DNA from: Blastobasis lacticolella
Taxonomy: Eukaryota > Arthropoda > Insecta > Lepidoptera > Blastobasidae
Reading direction: 5' to 3'
DNA: 64,000 bases
NCBI GenBank assembly: GCA_905147135.1
Contig: LR990044.1
Span: forward strand, 8,870,122 to 8,934,121
A model generated the notes under the pieces. That model searched no databases. It was not told where the DNA came from and worked only from the letters and a program-made list of their open reading frames with translations. Shown here one piece after another: positions 1 through 11,850 of this stretch (the first letter of the stretch is position 1; each line of letters opens with the position of its first letter). Made by a program: the position numbers and the translations under genes.

Positions 1-290
1 TTGCAATTTGGAGAGTGTGCGAAGCAGTTGCAAAGATCTCATTACGCCAAGCCCTTTCCGCCATCGAGAAACGCGATCCGCACGAACTTTTCATCCTTAT
101 GACATGGATCTTCCAGCTATCCGCACGAGCCGCTTTGGTTCAGTTCTGCGAGTTTGTTCGATGATCATTATAATCTGGATGCCTTCAAGGCTATAGAGCG
201 AGTGGGCTGTTCCAAGACAGGAATGCTCTATCATCGGCCGCCTCGTCACTCACCACCAGGTGAGGTGGCGGGCAAATGCCTGGCTAGTAT
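1..290 (+). pseudogene. Decayed C-terminal end of a LINE reverse transcriptase
   Basis: The open frame from position 8 reads RSARTFHPYDMDLPAIRTS. This resembles the region after the reverse transcriptase core in CR1/jockey-group LINEs, where HPY...RTSRF...W..LP...YD...FK.RV is usual. Past a frame break, a second frame reads YNLDAFKA near 165-195, the FK..V terminal block. The same terminal block recurs at 13905-13990. No intact coding potential remains, and the window edge cuts the 5' side. Clade assignment is an inference from motif order. Confidence 0.5.
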
Positions 291-499
291 ACTTTATTAA
301 TATATTTAGTTTTAGTTGCTCGCAAACATTACAATGCCTGCAGAGGAATGAAATTACACTAAATATAATGTCTGTCTGTCTGTTTATAAGTAACTAGCTA
401 CTAGTAACTGTTCCTGGCGACTGATAATGCCGTTGCCGTGGCCAACTACTGAGCATGCCAGATCTAGGATTTTCGAAAATTGACTCGACGAAGAAGAAG

Positions 500-690
500 A
501 AGAAGTAACTAAGCTGTGCCGACTTCCTTCGCGTGTAGAAACGACAGTCTTGAGTCACTTTATCTATTGTTGAAAACTGCATTAAAATCCATTCGTAGTT
601 TAAAAGATTTAAGCGTATTTAAATACATACGTACAGAGGGACAGACAGCCGGAAGCGACTTTGTTTTATATTATGTGGTCGCCTTGTACA
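500..690 (+). repeat. Dispersed repeat family R, copy 1
   Basis: Shares the block TGTTGAAAACTGCATTAAAA, then a diverged spacer, then GGGACAGAC and GACTTTGTTTTA, with 51095-51265 (same strand) and 37006-37200 (opposite strand). This is a common sort of lepidopteran LINE or Helitron remnant. No coding frame is preserved. Confidence 0.6.
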
Positions 691-1004
691 TCACGCATTT
701 AAAGATAAGTTGGCTATTTACTACTGGACTATCAGACACGGTTTATGTAGGCCAGGTTGGTATTTAAATCTATTCGTAATGGATTGATCGATGTACAACA
801 CAAACGCAATTCTACCTATTCGCGATTCTACACAATATGGATTCCGCACAACTGACATTCAATACATTATTTATTCCACACAGTCTTCAATTATACACAA
901 ACGCGTTTCTTCCTGTTCGCGATTCTACACAATATTAATTCCACACAACTGATGCGATTCACCAGATTCGCTATTTCACATATTCGTTACATATTTTAAA
1001 TCAT

Positions 1005-1356
1005 CTCGTCATCTTGCGTTAATGTGAAGATTGTCCTCTCGCTCACGACGGCCCGGGGTCTGCATTGACCATGATCCAGGATTGGCAGATCAAGTAATTA
1101 CAGTGGAGCGACTGCCATCTGACCTGCTACCTCGGGAACCTGAACAAATTGGATCATGGTTACCTACACATTTGGTCACCTGAATGAGCAGGTTTCATCA
1201 TGATGTTTCCCCTTACCCTTAGAGCATCGGTTAGTATTCAACTAATGTACATATATCAGAAAAAAGTCATTGGTACATGGCGGTAGTGGGATTCAAACCA
1301 GGTCCCTCTCGCTTAGGAGTCGGATACTATAACCACTAGGCCACCTATGCTTCGAA
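1005..1356 (-). mobile_element. SINE-A copy 1 (tRNA-derived)
   Basis: Read on the minus strand it begins with a tRNA-like head (GGTGGCCTAGTGGTTATAGT, then a GGTTTGAATCC-like B box). It continues through the family body TTAGTTGAATACTAACCGATG and the block GATCCAATTTG. Eleven other copies or fragments lie in the window. Nested inside the element at 781-2434. Confidence 0.8.
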
Positions 1357-1564
1357 GGGCAGGCGGCCCGTTAATGTATTGTTGATTTACACTGACAGAC
1401 CAAATTGGAACGCGTTGCTCATAGAAGTCTCATAATAACTCTGATCCTAACTCTGATCCAACCAGCCTGGTCAACGCTGTAGACCCTGGACTGCCATTCA
1501 CACATTCTTCAACGCTGGGCACAATGAGAATGGTTGTATTGTAACCTCAGCTAGAACTAGACCA

Positions 1565-1990
1565 GGGTGTAAGTTTAATGGACCTAGTAGAAGAGAGGTA
1601 GGGCTTAGCGGGGTATCCCGTTCGAATTAAAGCCGCCCGACTGGGGAAGTACCGGGGAATACCGCAGCTAAACAATACTCTTTTAAATAGTATTGTGTTT
1701 CTGCCGGTGAGTAAGGTTTCCAGTGCTCCATGGGGTGGGGATTTGGGGCTTTGGCAGTGGGGGGCATTTGCCTTTTGCTGCCAGATCTACGTGTTATACA
1801 GGTGGGCAACGCATTGGCGATACTCTTGGTGTTGGTAATGTCTACAGGCAGTGGTGACCACTTTCCATCAGGTGGCCCGCTTGCCTGTTTGCGTACCGTA
1901 TGGCAGATACTCTTGGTGTTAGTAATGTCTATAGGTAGTGGTGACCACTTTCCATCAGGTGGCCCGCTTGCCTGTTTGCCTACCGTATGA
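1565..1990 (+). mobile_element. LINE-C 3' end, copy 1, with internal tandem duplication
   Basis: Body blocks GTAAGGTTTCCAGTGCTCCA and CCTTTTGCTGCCAGA are followed by the family-C terminus TTTCCATCAGGTGGCCCGCT and a poly(A) run at 1985-1996. The terminal roughly 90 nt is present twice in tandem (about 1818-1899 and 1909-1990). The same body occurs in reverse at 4597-4925. It lies inside the 781-2434 element. Confidence 0.75.
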
Positions 1991-2434
1991 CATAAAAAAA
2001 AAGTTATTATTGACCAAGGTCAACTCTGGTCATCGAACCTGGTCAACGCTGGGCACCCTGAGACTGGTTGTTAGAATTAGACCAGGACCTAATAAAGGTT
2101 GACCAAGGTCAACCCCAGTCAACCAACAAAGCATTGGACTAGGTTTCTTAAATAGGGTTGACCTTGGCCAACCTTGACTGGTTCCATTAAACTTAGGTCC
2201 AGGTCTAAGTCAGCCAGTCCCAGGTCCCCAGCGTTGTGGAATAGCGAATCTGTTGAATGGCAGCATTTGTGTGGAATTAATATTGTGTAGAATCGCGAAC
2301 AGGAAGAAACGCGTTTGTGTATAATTGAAGACTGTGTGGAATAAATAATGTCTTGAATGTCAGTTGTGCGGAATCCATATTGTGTAGAATCGCGAATAGG
2401 TAGAATTGCGTTTGTGTTGTATATCGATCAATCC

Positions 2435-3039
2435 GTCCGTAATTATAATTATATTAAGATTAATAAATATTAATATAACAGTACGTAAGCTGTCAATTTT
2501 GAACACCGATAAGTTTGTAGTCCAGCGAATAAGGAACCATTCATTAGTGCAGGCTTAAAGACATGCGGTACGCAGGCGCATGGCGGCACGGGCAGACAAA
2601 CTTTTAGTCAAACGCATTTGTACGTCCTTGAGCGACTGAAAGACAAAGTTTTCTAAAGCTTGTGGTATCAGATCGCTGACAGAGAGACGCGACGAGTGGG
2701 TCATGCGCAACTGCACTGACGATATTTAATATTAGCTTTTGCCCGCAACTACGTCCGCATGAAAATAATTTGGATTACAGTTTAGCTATAGGTATATTTT
2801 AGTTTAAAATTTTAAATTGAAGTCATAGGTATAGACTGTACGGTATTCTTATCTTCAGTCGAGTATGTATTAATTTATCCAGTTTCAATCAGTGGAAACC
2901 TATAATTGGCTCTGTGATGCCAGTATCATTTTTATAATCACTGCTGTTCCTTAAGTCAATCAATCTTCTGGTTTGTTCCCTCTGGGGTCAGCCCTCAGGT
3001 TGGTTATCCTTAAGTAAATAAAATCAATCACGCTCACGC
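2435..3039. other. Gene-free stretch
   Basis: No coding signal. Around 2735-2775 the text TTTGCCCGCAACTACGTCCG matches the opening of a dispersed lepidopteran repeat. Nothing else is recognised. Confidence 0.4.
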
Positions 3040-3176
3040 ATCACGCTTCCGAAGGCCTGCTGGAAGAGATTTATTTTAGAAATAAGTAGCGCCTGTTGTG
3101 CCATTTATTACTTTGCCTGTTATTCGCTATGTATTTCCTGTGCACAATAAACTGTTAAATAAATAAATAAATAAAA
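3040..3176 (+). mobile_element. LINE 3' tail (L3 type)
   Basis: CTGGAAGAGATTTATTTTAG, a short AT-rich stretch, then CACAATAAACTG with an AATAAA-type signal and a (AAAT)n tail near 3160-3174. This is the layout of a 5'-truncated LINE 3' UTR. Related tails lie at 13613-13745 and 46085-46200 on the other strand. Confidence 0.65.
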
Positions 3177-4596
3177 AGCCTGTGCCTCAATAGGCAATAA
3201 AATAATGAACTGTTCTCGCAATCACAATGCGCGTCAAACGCAATACCAAAGAACTTCACGCAGCGAATATCGCACAAAATAATTTGAGCTTGACAATGAA
3301 TTTGCACCTGCGCTTTAAACCTTTCCTACCCAAAGAGGGTCATCCCCTATTGAGTCATAAAATGGTAGCATCCGTTAGAAACTCTGTAAGACTATAAACT
3401 ATAATGGGCTCAGAATTTACCCGAATAAAAATTTAAATGATTCCGTTTAGAGCCTTAGCTTCACGTAACTGTGAAAAAGTAACTGCAGTTTCAATAGAAA
3501 CTGTTGGTTTAAAATATAAATAGGACCACGATGAGTCCGTATTGACTAACAGTAGTAAAAATCATAAAGTGTGGATATGGCATTAATCTGGGGATAATCT
3601 GTCCTTGTTACGTTTAGTTGTTTGGTCACTATTAGCGAGAACTTTTATCTGAATTATTAATCATCTGAAAATTATCTCCCGCACTTCCGTTTTAATTGTT
3701 TTGCCCATTATTTAACAATATTTTTCATAACTCACGAAAATAAACAATCCTACAGAAATGAAATTGTTTGTTATGACTTTTATGAATGACGTTCTATGAC
3801 GTTTAAAAACTTGCCATACTGAGATTTTTTTAATAAGCGATTCTGGCTTACGTGGTCTTATTATAGTACCAGTTAATGACCGAGACTGGTTATGATGTAT
3901 TTATAATTTTTACGTGCGCGAGGCGTGTCTGTGTGTCGACGATGTCCAAACACGTGTAAATTCCGCCTCCGACACGGGAAGTTAGGATCAGCCGTTTATT
4001 TTCATATTTATCCGACCTCTCATCGTATTTATCATCGACACGCACCTACAGATTGCTTGTTTTGTTTCACCTGCGTTTATTTAAAGACGTGAAATTTACG
4101 AATTGGTTTTACGCGTTGACGTGGTTTGTTAGGTATTAGACGCATTCCTAAGTGGTCGTACTGAAGATTCTTCGTATTCCAGATTCGTCATGTTCCACAT
4201 TCGTCGTTGCAGGTATCGTACGTACCTACAAAGTTCCTTACATCATTAGGTGGTTATGAGGCATGCACTGGTATGAGCACTCTCTGTCCGTATCAGGTGG
4301 CAAGGATACGTCAAGGCTGAAGAAACAGTCCGGATGGACAACTGCTTCATATAACCGCCAAGCAATCAATCTTGTGATTTTGTGTACAGGTTTAAACGAT
4401 AAGGCGTCATTGCAGGTATGTAGTCGTCAAAGTAACAACACATCAGCTATTTGTCTTGTTGATTAACACCATTAGCACCATTTTCGTTCTGTTGTCAAGA
4501 CACTGAGATGCAAGTAAAAAGTGTCAACATTCTCATGAAAGAGGCATTTTTTGAGGTAAACTGTATTAAAATAATATTCATATTTTCTTTTTTTTT
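3177..4596. other. Gene-free AT-rich stretch
   Basis: ORFs are short and lack recognisable domains; the longest, 4263-4466, has no family resemblance that I can see. No RNA gene or clear repeat recognised. Confidence 0.4.
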
Positions 4597-4925
4597 ATGT
4601 AGGTAAACTGGCAAGCGGGCCACCTGATGGAAAGTGGTCACCACTGCCTATAGACATTAGCAACACCAAGAGTATCGCTAATGCGTTGCCCACCTCTATA
4701 ACACGTTGCTCTGGCAGCAAAAAGCAAATGCCACTCCACTGCCAAAGCCACGGTTCCCCAAATCACCACCCCATGGAGCACTGGAAACCTTACTCACCGG
4801 CAGAAACACAATACTATTTAAAAGAGTATTATTTAGCTGCGATATTCTGTAAGGTGGAGGTACTTCCCCAGTCGGGCGGCTCCAATTCGAACGAGATACC
4901 CCGCTATGCCCTACCTCTCTCTCAT
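4597..4925 (-). mobile_element. LINE-C 3' end, copy 2
   Basis: Reverse complement of the arrangement at 1565-1990. On the plus strand it begins with T-rich sequence (poly(A) tail in antisense), then GGGCCACCTGATGGAAAGTG, GCTCTGGCAGCAAAAAGC and TTAAAAGAGTATTATTTAGC. It abuts an RTE-like fragment. The open frames across it (4686-5042) are by-products of the repeat. Confidence 0.75.
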
Positions 4926-4927
4926 AT

Positions 4928-5070
4928 TTTAATCATCAGCCTACATTGGTCCACTACTTTACATAGGCTTCCATCAACAAGCGCCAATGCAGAGTGCAAT
5001 CCTCGGCTTGTCGCATCCAACTTCTACAGGCCTTTCGCCTAACACAGTTTACGCACAGCCTTTTACAAAA
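4928..5070 (-). mobile_element. LINE-G (RTE-like) 3' fragment
   Basis: Antisense CATCAGCCTACATTGGTCCA and CTTGTCGCATCCAACTTCT resemble the 3' untranslated end of lepidopteran RTE-clade LINEs, usually ending in sense as TGGACATAGGCC...GGCTGATGATG. Compare 55880-56105 and 58597-58855. Confidence 0.5.
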
Positions 5071-7592
5071 TGTCACTCCACGCTTACCAAACCAACTCAG
5101 GAACTCTATTGTCATCTTGTAATGAACTGGTACACCCCAACCCTCTTAACGGGCACTGCCCCACCACTCATTCCCACAGCTGCAACTCCTGTGTAGCTAG
5201 ATTCTACAGCGGCCACCACACAAAGGAGTTTTGACACTCACGCGCGCCCGGGGCAAGCTAATACTGTAGGGTCTTGCCCTGATTAATAGTTGTACTTAAG
5301 GTTATTTGGACACATTTCATAGTCGGCGGAGATTGTAATCTATTTTGTGCTCCTCTTATTCTAGATAACTGTTGGATCCTATTCTTTATCATGTCTGCAT
5401 GGATACCCTTGCTGCCAAACACGAGACCGTCCGAAAATTAATATCGTCCATTTCGGGAACTGGCTGGTTGACTATGAATACTGGCCATCGAGACTTTATC
5501 TTCTTTCGTGCCAAAATTCATCTCGAACGTGTTTAAGTGAAGACCCGAGCCTTCGTTAGAGAGTGCAGCTGAGGAGTGGGCAGAGTTATCCCAGCCTTCG
5601 AACTAGAAGGTGGATCAGTATTATGACCCAAAAGAAGCTATCTTCTAAAATTAAATAAAATAACAAGTGACCGGTCCCCAAAAAATGCACATGGCTGCAT
5701 CAAATAATTCTTTCTGAAATTCTCAAACTAACATAGTCGCCTAGTCAAACTACAAACGGTAAATTTTCGGCCTGCTTTAACGAAATCCAAGTGAACTCAG
5801 TGATCCTGCCTGGACTAAGGTTTTGTGGAGTAGACCCTTTCAGGAACTTTTGTGTTTTACTTTGTTTACTTTTTTAACTTACTTGTATTTAGCTAGTTTT
5901 CCGGACTGAGAGAATAGAACCCATTACCCTGAAACTTGTGTTTTTCTTTATTAACCGAGCCTGGCACTGTACGTGGTACAGTGTTAAGTTATAATACCCC
6001 CCTCTGGTTATTCGCCAAGTATTATCCAAACCCAATACGTAGGTACGTTAAACCAAAATATCAGCAGCAATCTCTATATTTCCCGAAAACCGCGCTGACC
6101 GACCTAGATCCGGAAAAGTATCGTACATCAAGTGTTATATGGACTTGCTCTATATCCTTCACGAGCACCAGCTATCAAATTTTACGACACACCATCATTC
6201 ATAATGTTTATCTGACAGGTAACATGCAATAACATTATATCAGTTGTATCGGTAGTCGATACAAACATACTGGAAGGGTTAAAGCTAAAGTTAATATCCA
6301 ATACTGATAACGTCAATAGCCAAGCAACATCAATGTTTTCCTTTCATACTGTAATGGTTACTGTTTGTTTTAACCTTCGACGAAAACAGAAGGGTGTTAT
6401 AAGTTGGACGTGTGTTCCTGTGGCTATGTGTATGTGTGGAGGTGTGTGTCGTTTTCTTTATTTGAAAGCCAGTTTAATTGATTCTAATAATGAATAAAAC
6501 ATTTATTGAATTTAGATCAAGATAATAAAATACAATTATTACAATGAAAAAAAAGCCTTACTGTAACAAAAAAGTTCTTATTTTTGTTTAATTAAAATTG
6601 GTTTAGCAGTTTAGAAAATATTTTAGTATATGTATCCGTTATACGAATTTTTCTGTCGGTTAGGTTATTCTGGAATGCTATTTATTTGTCTACGAAAGTC
6701 TATAAAGTGCTAAGTGCTGCTGTAATCTAGAGATTATGAAAATTCTTTAAAACATTTAAAGCTATATGTTTTCCGAGTATCTTAAGGTAGTATACAGAAT
6801 TTTAAACATTACAGTATAGTAAACCATTTAGAAAAGTAACGAAAAGTCAAATGAGAGCAGAATATCGGACTTGGCGCGGGTGAAAACAATGAAACTATAA
6901 TAATGATATTTATGCACCTAAATCATATTACTTAGATCTTCAACTTCTTCGAAACTATACCACCATTAAGACTAAAGAAAGCCTATAGCTTCTATTAATA
7001 TGTGGGGTCATGGAGTAACTATAACCGTATCATCCAAAGTGATATCTCCTAACTCCACTATCTTATTAATAAACCTCTAAAGCTCTGAAGTAACACCTGT
7101 CAGTCCACTTAACGTAGTAATTGCACGAAACAGCTAGCCATTTTAAAATAATTGAACTGCTGTTGAGCCACTCTAATCTAAACCACATTTGAGTTTAAAT
7201 AATCTCAGGAATTGGGCTCAATTCCGTTTAAGGCCGGGTTGGATTTACGAAACTCAGAGATTCAGCCCCAATCCAGGAGCTCAGCCGAAGACCTCGGCCT
7301 AAAATATTAACGGTCACGTAGGCCAACTTTTTGGTGGATCCAAACATTTCTTTGTAACTGAGTTTAGTTGTCGGCTACAGTTGGAAAAGTCGGATCTCTC
7401 CATAGATATAGTATATTATAAACTCGATCCTTTGGATATTGCTCAGACCTCTTAAACGGCCCATATCCCATTGCGTACCAATATTATGAATTATTTTTAT
7501 GTCATACAAGCTGGTGGTTAGGTGCGCTTCGGCGCAAAACGTCCACTTTGCAAAATGTCTATCAGTCGCAAAATGTCTCTTTCTCAAAATGC
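5071..7592. other. Gene-free stretch with minor repeat pieces
   Basis: 5150-5660 has LINE-like texture but no readable domain. At 6370-6440 an antisense family-S end is visible (GGGTGTTATAAGTTGGACGT). The open frame 5936-6232 has no recognisable motifs. Nothing else supportable. Confidence 0.35.
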
Positions 7593-7660
7593 CTCTTTCG
7601 CAGTGGTCACCTGATGGAAAGTGATCACCGCTGTCTACAGTTATTAGCAATAACTATAGA
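7593..7660 (-). mobile_element. LINE-C terminal fragment
   Basis: Antisense match to the family-C end: AGTGGTCACCTGATGGAAAG followed by GTCTACAGTTATTAGCAA. Short and 5'-truncated. Confidence 0.5.
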
Positions 7661-8071
7661 CTGTATGTGTTGCTTTGCTTTATTAAACAGCGTAATAGCA
7701 CTACTATTCATCATCATCATCATTGATGGTTTCCATATATAATAACTAATTTTATTATTTCGTTTTGCAAACGTCCATTGTCTACGCTAACTAGGCGGGT
7801 GTACACTTGTTTGGCACTTTACGTGGTGTAAAAAATTAAGTAAATATTGTAAATTGATTAGATGAACAATAAGACGATAAACATAGGTACGGGTTGGCGG
7901 GAGGCATTAAAAACAATATAGCCCTGTCCATAATTTCAGACTTAGCAGTTTCGACTGTATTATCTACGTGTTCTTTTCAGGAAAATTTAGCTCATAAATA
8001 AATAAGCGCGCCCCGCTGGTAATTTATAATAAGTAATAAAATATTTCTTTTATTACAATTAGAATATAGAA
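7661..8071. other. Gene-free stretch with a short CAT microsatellite
   Basis: A (CAT)5 run lies near 7709-7724. No gene signal. Confidence 0.4.
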
Positions 8072-8335
8072 ATTACAATGGAGCGACTACCATCTGACCT
8101 CCGTGACCCTGCTACCAGGGGAACCTGACCAGATTGGATCATGGTTACAAATTCAGTTGCCTGAATTTGCAGGTTTCATCACGATGTTGTCCCTCACCGT
8201 AAGAGCTTGAGTTAGAATTCAACTAATGTACATAACTCAGAAAAGAATTACTGGTATATGGCCGCAGCGGGATTCGAAGCCAGCACCTCTCGCTTACGAG
8301 TTGGATACTCAACCGCCCGGCCACCGACACTCCTA
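8072..8335 (-). mobile_element. SINE-A copy 2
   Basis: Lacks the family's distal end but keeps the body and the tRNA-like head. In reverse it reads GGTGGCCGGGCGGTTGAGTA, then AAGCGAGAGGTGCTGGCTTC and GAATCCCGC, placing A- and B-box-like blocks about 40 nt apart. Confidence 0.8.
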
Positions 8336-8848
8336 AAATATTTCTTTTTATTATTTGTTTCAAACTCAACTCGCATTCTTTACACATAATAAAATATGTT
8401 GAACTATGTGTGAATAAGCGAGCGAAATTTTGCGCTTTCTGAAAGGTTTAACACCGATTATAACATAGAACCGTAGGTATACGGTATGCGTCAGGAGGTG
8501 CGAAGGCCACTCTCGCATGGCGCCAGCCATTTTGAGCGTGCGTTTTATTAATTAAATCAGACAGTCACGAAATAGTAACGTCAGTAGTTGGAGCACGTTA
8601 AAGTTATTTATGTGTAGGTATAATTAAGATTTTCCATTGTGGGCTTAGAAATATTGTTTCTGCAGACGCGATACTCTGTAACATTAAATCGAATGGTTGG
8701 AACTTTACCTAGTGAATATTTATGCCTTCATCACATACATTTTTATATTGTTTTTTCATATTTCCTTACCTATCCTGAATTGCCTGAGGGCATTAGCAAG
8801 CTACCTTACATCATACATAGAAATAAATATAGAAATGAATATGCTACA
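8336..8848. other. Gene-free stretch
   Basis: No recognised gene or repeat; only short AT-rich frames. Confidence 0.35.
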
Positions 8849-9085
8849 AATTCACACAGCGCCATCTAGCCCCAAAGTAAGCAAAGCTTTGTTATGGGTG
8901 TTAGATAAGTGATATCCTTTTTTTTCTTATGTACTTTTTTAATAAATACTTACGTAGGTACTTATTATAAGTTCATGTTATACCCAGACAATTTCTCAAT
9001 TTCAGTTTCTGCTCAGCCGGGAATCAAACCCGGGCCTCTACGTGCCGATGTTAACAAATTGCACCACTCAGGTAGTTTTCAACGA
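8849..9085 (-). mobile_element. SINE-D copy 1 (tRNA-Gly-derived)
   Basis: Plus strand begins at the SINE tail (CACACAGCGCCATCTAGCCC, CAAAGTAAGCAAAGC) and ends with the antisense tRNA-like head (GCCGGGAATCAAACCCGGGC ... CACCACTCAGG). A thymine-rich interruption lies mid-element. The best-preserved copy is 52208-52443. Confidence 0.8.
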
Positions 9086-10631
9086 TCGCGCAACTACTGC
9101 ACCCACTTTCATATAAGAGTAGAAAACAGACAACAATGTGAATTTGATACCTACATAACATCACTTTCGTATACCAATATCTTGTTCTGAATAGGCATAC
9201 AGCAACTAAAATTAGGAATGTGATACTAGCGGTAGCAAGGTATGCGTTTAATAAAACGCCCGACATATTATAGCACGGCCGTGATAGCAGCCAGCTCTGG
9301 AACGCGTCCGCGGGAACTGAAGTGCAGTCAACAGGATAATCCGACGGTATCTCAGCTTCTACCACGCACGTCCTACCCACGTTAGAAATTCTACCACGTT
9401 TCGTGAGGCCTAAGTATCTAGTTATGAATTCAGGTCCACAGCTCCTTCGTTAGATACATTTTACGTCTTGAAATTATTGCCGATTGCTTTTTTCCGATTA
9501 TTCTCCATATATTTTCCACACAATATTTAATAATTTAAATAATAAATAAATAAATTTATTTATTCAAATAAAATTAATCTAAAATTACAAGTTAGTTAAA
9601 AATTACAACATACCTACTTATAGTAAATGGGTACAAATAAAATAAAGGCTACATATTTGCAACTCTTGCACAAATAATAATAGGTACTTAATTCTATAAA
9701 TAGGTGGGTATAAATATGGTAAATGTAAAACACGATGGAAACACAAAAACACACATATCATACTACCATGCTGTTGTCCCTCTGACTAATCTACTATTGG
9801 AATAAACGACATGTGTATGATCATAATTAATACTGGTGCCAATACCTTTGTCCTTCACAAAAGTAGGTATAACACATAATATTATTTTTTCAAGCTTACT
9901 AAGGAGGAAAGTTATTTTGGTACTGCTTAAGTGCTTACTGTCGTTGAGTGTATTACATAAAAAAATAGAGAAACTGTGTACAGGTTTCTGGGCCAGGCGG
10001 CTGGGGCGGGCGGAAATCCGGATATTTTCGTCCGGGACTTTCAAATTACCTCGCGGGACTGTCAAGTGACCCGGATCGCCGCTCGTCTCTTCCAAAATGA
10101 GCCCAGGGATGTCAATATTTGGCTTCTTAATTAAAATGAAAAGCATAGCCTATTTTTTACTCATTTTTACTCCGCATTCTAAATCTACGCACGTAAGCAA
10201 TTTATGAATAACAACATGTTTTTTCACTTTGATCCCTTTGATGGATCCATAGATGGAATTATGCCATTTCTACGTTCTATTTTTCTTAGAAATTATATTA
10301 TAAGTACCTAAATCTCTTTTCTCAACTGAGTATTTTATTACCATATCCTCCGCTCGAAATTTTGATTAGGTACACATACAAGAGCGAACTTGAATGGAGT
10401 ACGGAGTTTATTGAGTTCGCCTTAGCATCTCTCTTTCATTTAATATTCGGGTGGAGGCCTCGAGCAGGCTTGGAGAGGTGTAAAAAATAAAATAACTCAA
10501 TCCGAGTGCCATTATTGGAGGAACACAGGCGAGTGATGCGAAAACATAATGTGATTTTCGGCGCCCAAAGGCACGCGCCGTCTGTCTGGACGAAGGATAT
10601 TGGATAAGAGATTCTGGTACTTGTATATATA
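9086..10631. other. Gene-free stretch with LINE-tail and repeat fragments
   Basis: 9535-9600 has AAATAAATAAATTTATTTAT, typical of an antisense LINE tail. About 9985-10130 is GC-richer with CCGGATATTTTCGTCCGGGA, which looks like a dispersed repeat and gives rise to the spurious minus-strand frame 9763-10146. No host gene is seen. Confidence 0.4.
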
Positions 10632-11329
10632 CAGGGTGTCCCAGAAGTGACACGTCACAGTGACACCAGGGGTAGGTCAGCGTATGAGGCACCGAACCAG
10701 CCTAACATGACCCCAGTTAAAGTTGCACGGTTGTCGAGTTATTGCCAAAATAAAGTTTTTACTGAATTTTCCCTTTTTTTAACAGTGCTACTGGCAGCAT
10801 TCACTTGGAAAGCTCTCGAAGTTAGTTTTTTTTATGTGTATGGAACCATGAATAGTTAATTAAGATTTTTGAAATGTTATTTTGTCAATAAGTTGAGTAA
10901 AATGCTGAAAAATACGGGATTTATCTCGATTTAAATTTTCAGCAAAAAAATATTTTCAACTTTGACCACCTGTCGTGAAAAAAAAATCCTAGAATCGAAA
11001 CGAGCAAATAACGTGGAAAAGTTGAGCATGTTATGCAGATTCAGAAATGGTACAATACACTGCAATAAGATAGGAATTCGTATCACTTTAACGTGCCCTA
11101 TTGAACTAAATCAGAACTAGGAACCCCGCAAGCTGTCGCTGCTAGGTAAAAAATAATGCTATACACTACGATATCTCATGTATTACCTGATCCTTTTATC
11201 ATTAGCCAAATGTGCGAGAGTGAAAGAGATGGAAATAATGTTTATCTACCTTTTGAAGGGTATTGTTGGCTGATGGCCGAATAAAAGTTCAGTTAACAAT
11301 AAAAACATGTTTAACTTTCATTGGTTTAT
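10632..11329 (+). repeat. Left long inverted arm of the fold-back element
   Basis: 698 nt from CAGGGTGTCCC to CATTGGTTTAT. It pairs with 11846-12543 in reverse complement. Example differences from the right arm: GCTACTGGCAGC against GCTAATGCCAGC, and TCATGTATTACC against TCATTTATTACC. The short open frame 10647-10859 is duplicated in the other arm and is not taken as a gene. Confidence 0.85.
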
Positions 11330-11348
11330 TTTAATAATTTAAATTTAT

Positions 11349-11570
11349 TTACAATAAGTGTTCGAATTGTCTCTTTCGGACTCTTATGCACAAATTACAT
11401 CGTCTGATAAAATTTCTACTCAATTTTCTTAAACTTATATCCGATATGGTCCGAGCTGCGTCGAATACACGTTGCCGTAATTCTTCTTCAGATCGTATTG
11501 GTTTACAATAAACTTTATCTTTCAAACATCCCCAATAAAAAAAATCTAGTGGTGGCAACGTTATGTACAA
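11349..11570 (-). pseudogene. C-terminal fragment of a mariner-like transposase
   Basis: Reads LPPLDFFYWGCLKDKVY, then an EELRQRV block, and ends RRCNLCIRVRKRQFEHLL before the stop. In DUF4817-type mariner-like transposases the C-terminus has PLDFFLWG.LK..VY, then a (E)LRERI helix and RRC..CI...G..FEHLL, so the fit is good. The DDE aspartates upstream are absent. The fragment overlaps the oppositely oriented N-terminal piece by 8 nt, which locates the rearrangement junction near 11556-11575. Downstream it runs directly into the left inverted arm. Confidence 0.75.
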
Positions 11571-11850
11571 CGCAAGACTGGCTGCAAGATTGTACTCGGA
11601 ACGATATCCAAATCGTAACCCGACGACTTATGAAGTTATTTTACGAGTCGTAAACGCTTATCGCGAGGGCATATTCCCAGGAACGAATAGGCGAGAAGGA
11701 AGACCTCGGACTGTAGGCGACGACGTGGTTTTAGATGAAGTACGAGTGGAGCCAGGAACTTCAGTGCGAATTATTAAACGCCGCACAGGCATCTCCAAAT
11801 TCTCGGCACAACGAATTCTGAATCGTCACAGGTATCATCCCTACCATAAA
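11563..11850 (+). pseudogene. N-terminal helix-turn-helix fragment of a mariner-like transposase
   Basis: The frame opens YNARLAARLYSERYPNR, contains GRPRTV, then GTSVRIIKRRTGISKFSAQR and ends RYHPYHK. This matches the bipartite DNA-binding N-terminus (DUF4817-like plus a second HTH) of mariner-type transposases. It is cut where the right arm begins; the last residues up to the stop at 11886 come from arm sequence and are not transposase. Adjacent in opposite orientation is the C-terminal fragment of what is probably the same protein family. Confidence 0.75.

Larger units (their letters stand above)
781..2434. mobile_element. Terminal-inverted-repeat element with nested insertions
   Basis: Two inverted arms, 781-980 and 2235-2434, are exact mirror positions (200 nt each) and differ at few sites. 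Both outer ends read GGATTGATCGAT inward. The arms contain repeated blocks with the core CGATTCTACACAATAT. The interior carries a SINE-A copy (1005-1356), a LINE-C copy (1565-1990) and many GGTCAAC / GTTGACC motifs. No transposase is seen, so the element is non-autonomous. CGTAAT lies next to the left end and 4 nt beyond the right end, a possible imperfect target duplication. The superfamily is not determined. Confidence 0.75.

Noticed and set aside
4686..5196. 118- and 69-codon plus-strand frames
   Set aside because: They are antisense to LINE-C and RTE-like fragments.
9763..10146. 127-codon minus-strand frame containing DIPGLILEETSGDPG
   Set aside because: It lies over a GC-rich dispersed-repeat block and AT-rich flanks; no domain, and it starts and ends in unrelated sequence.
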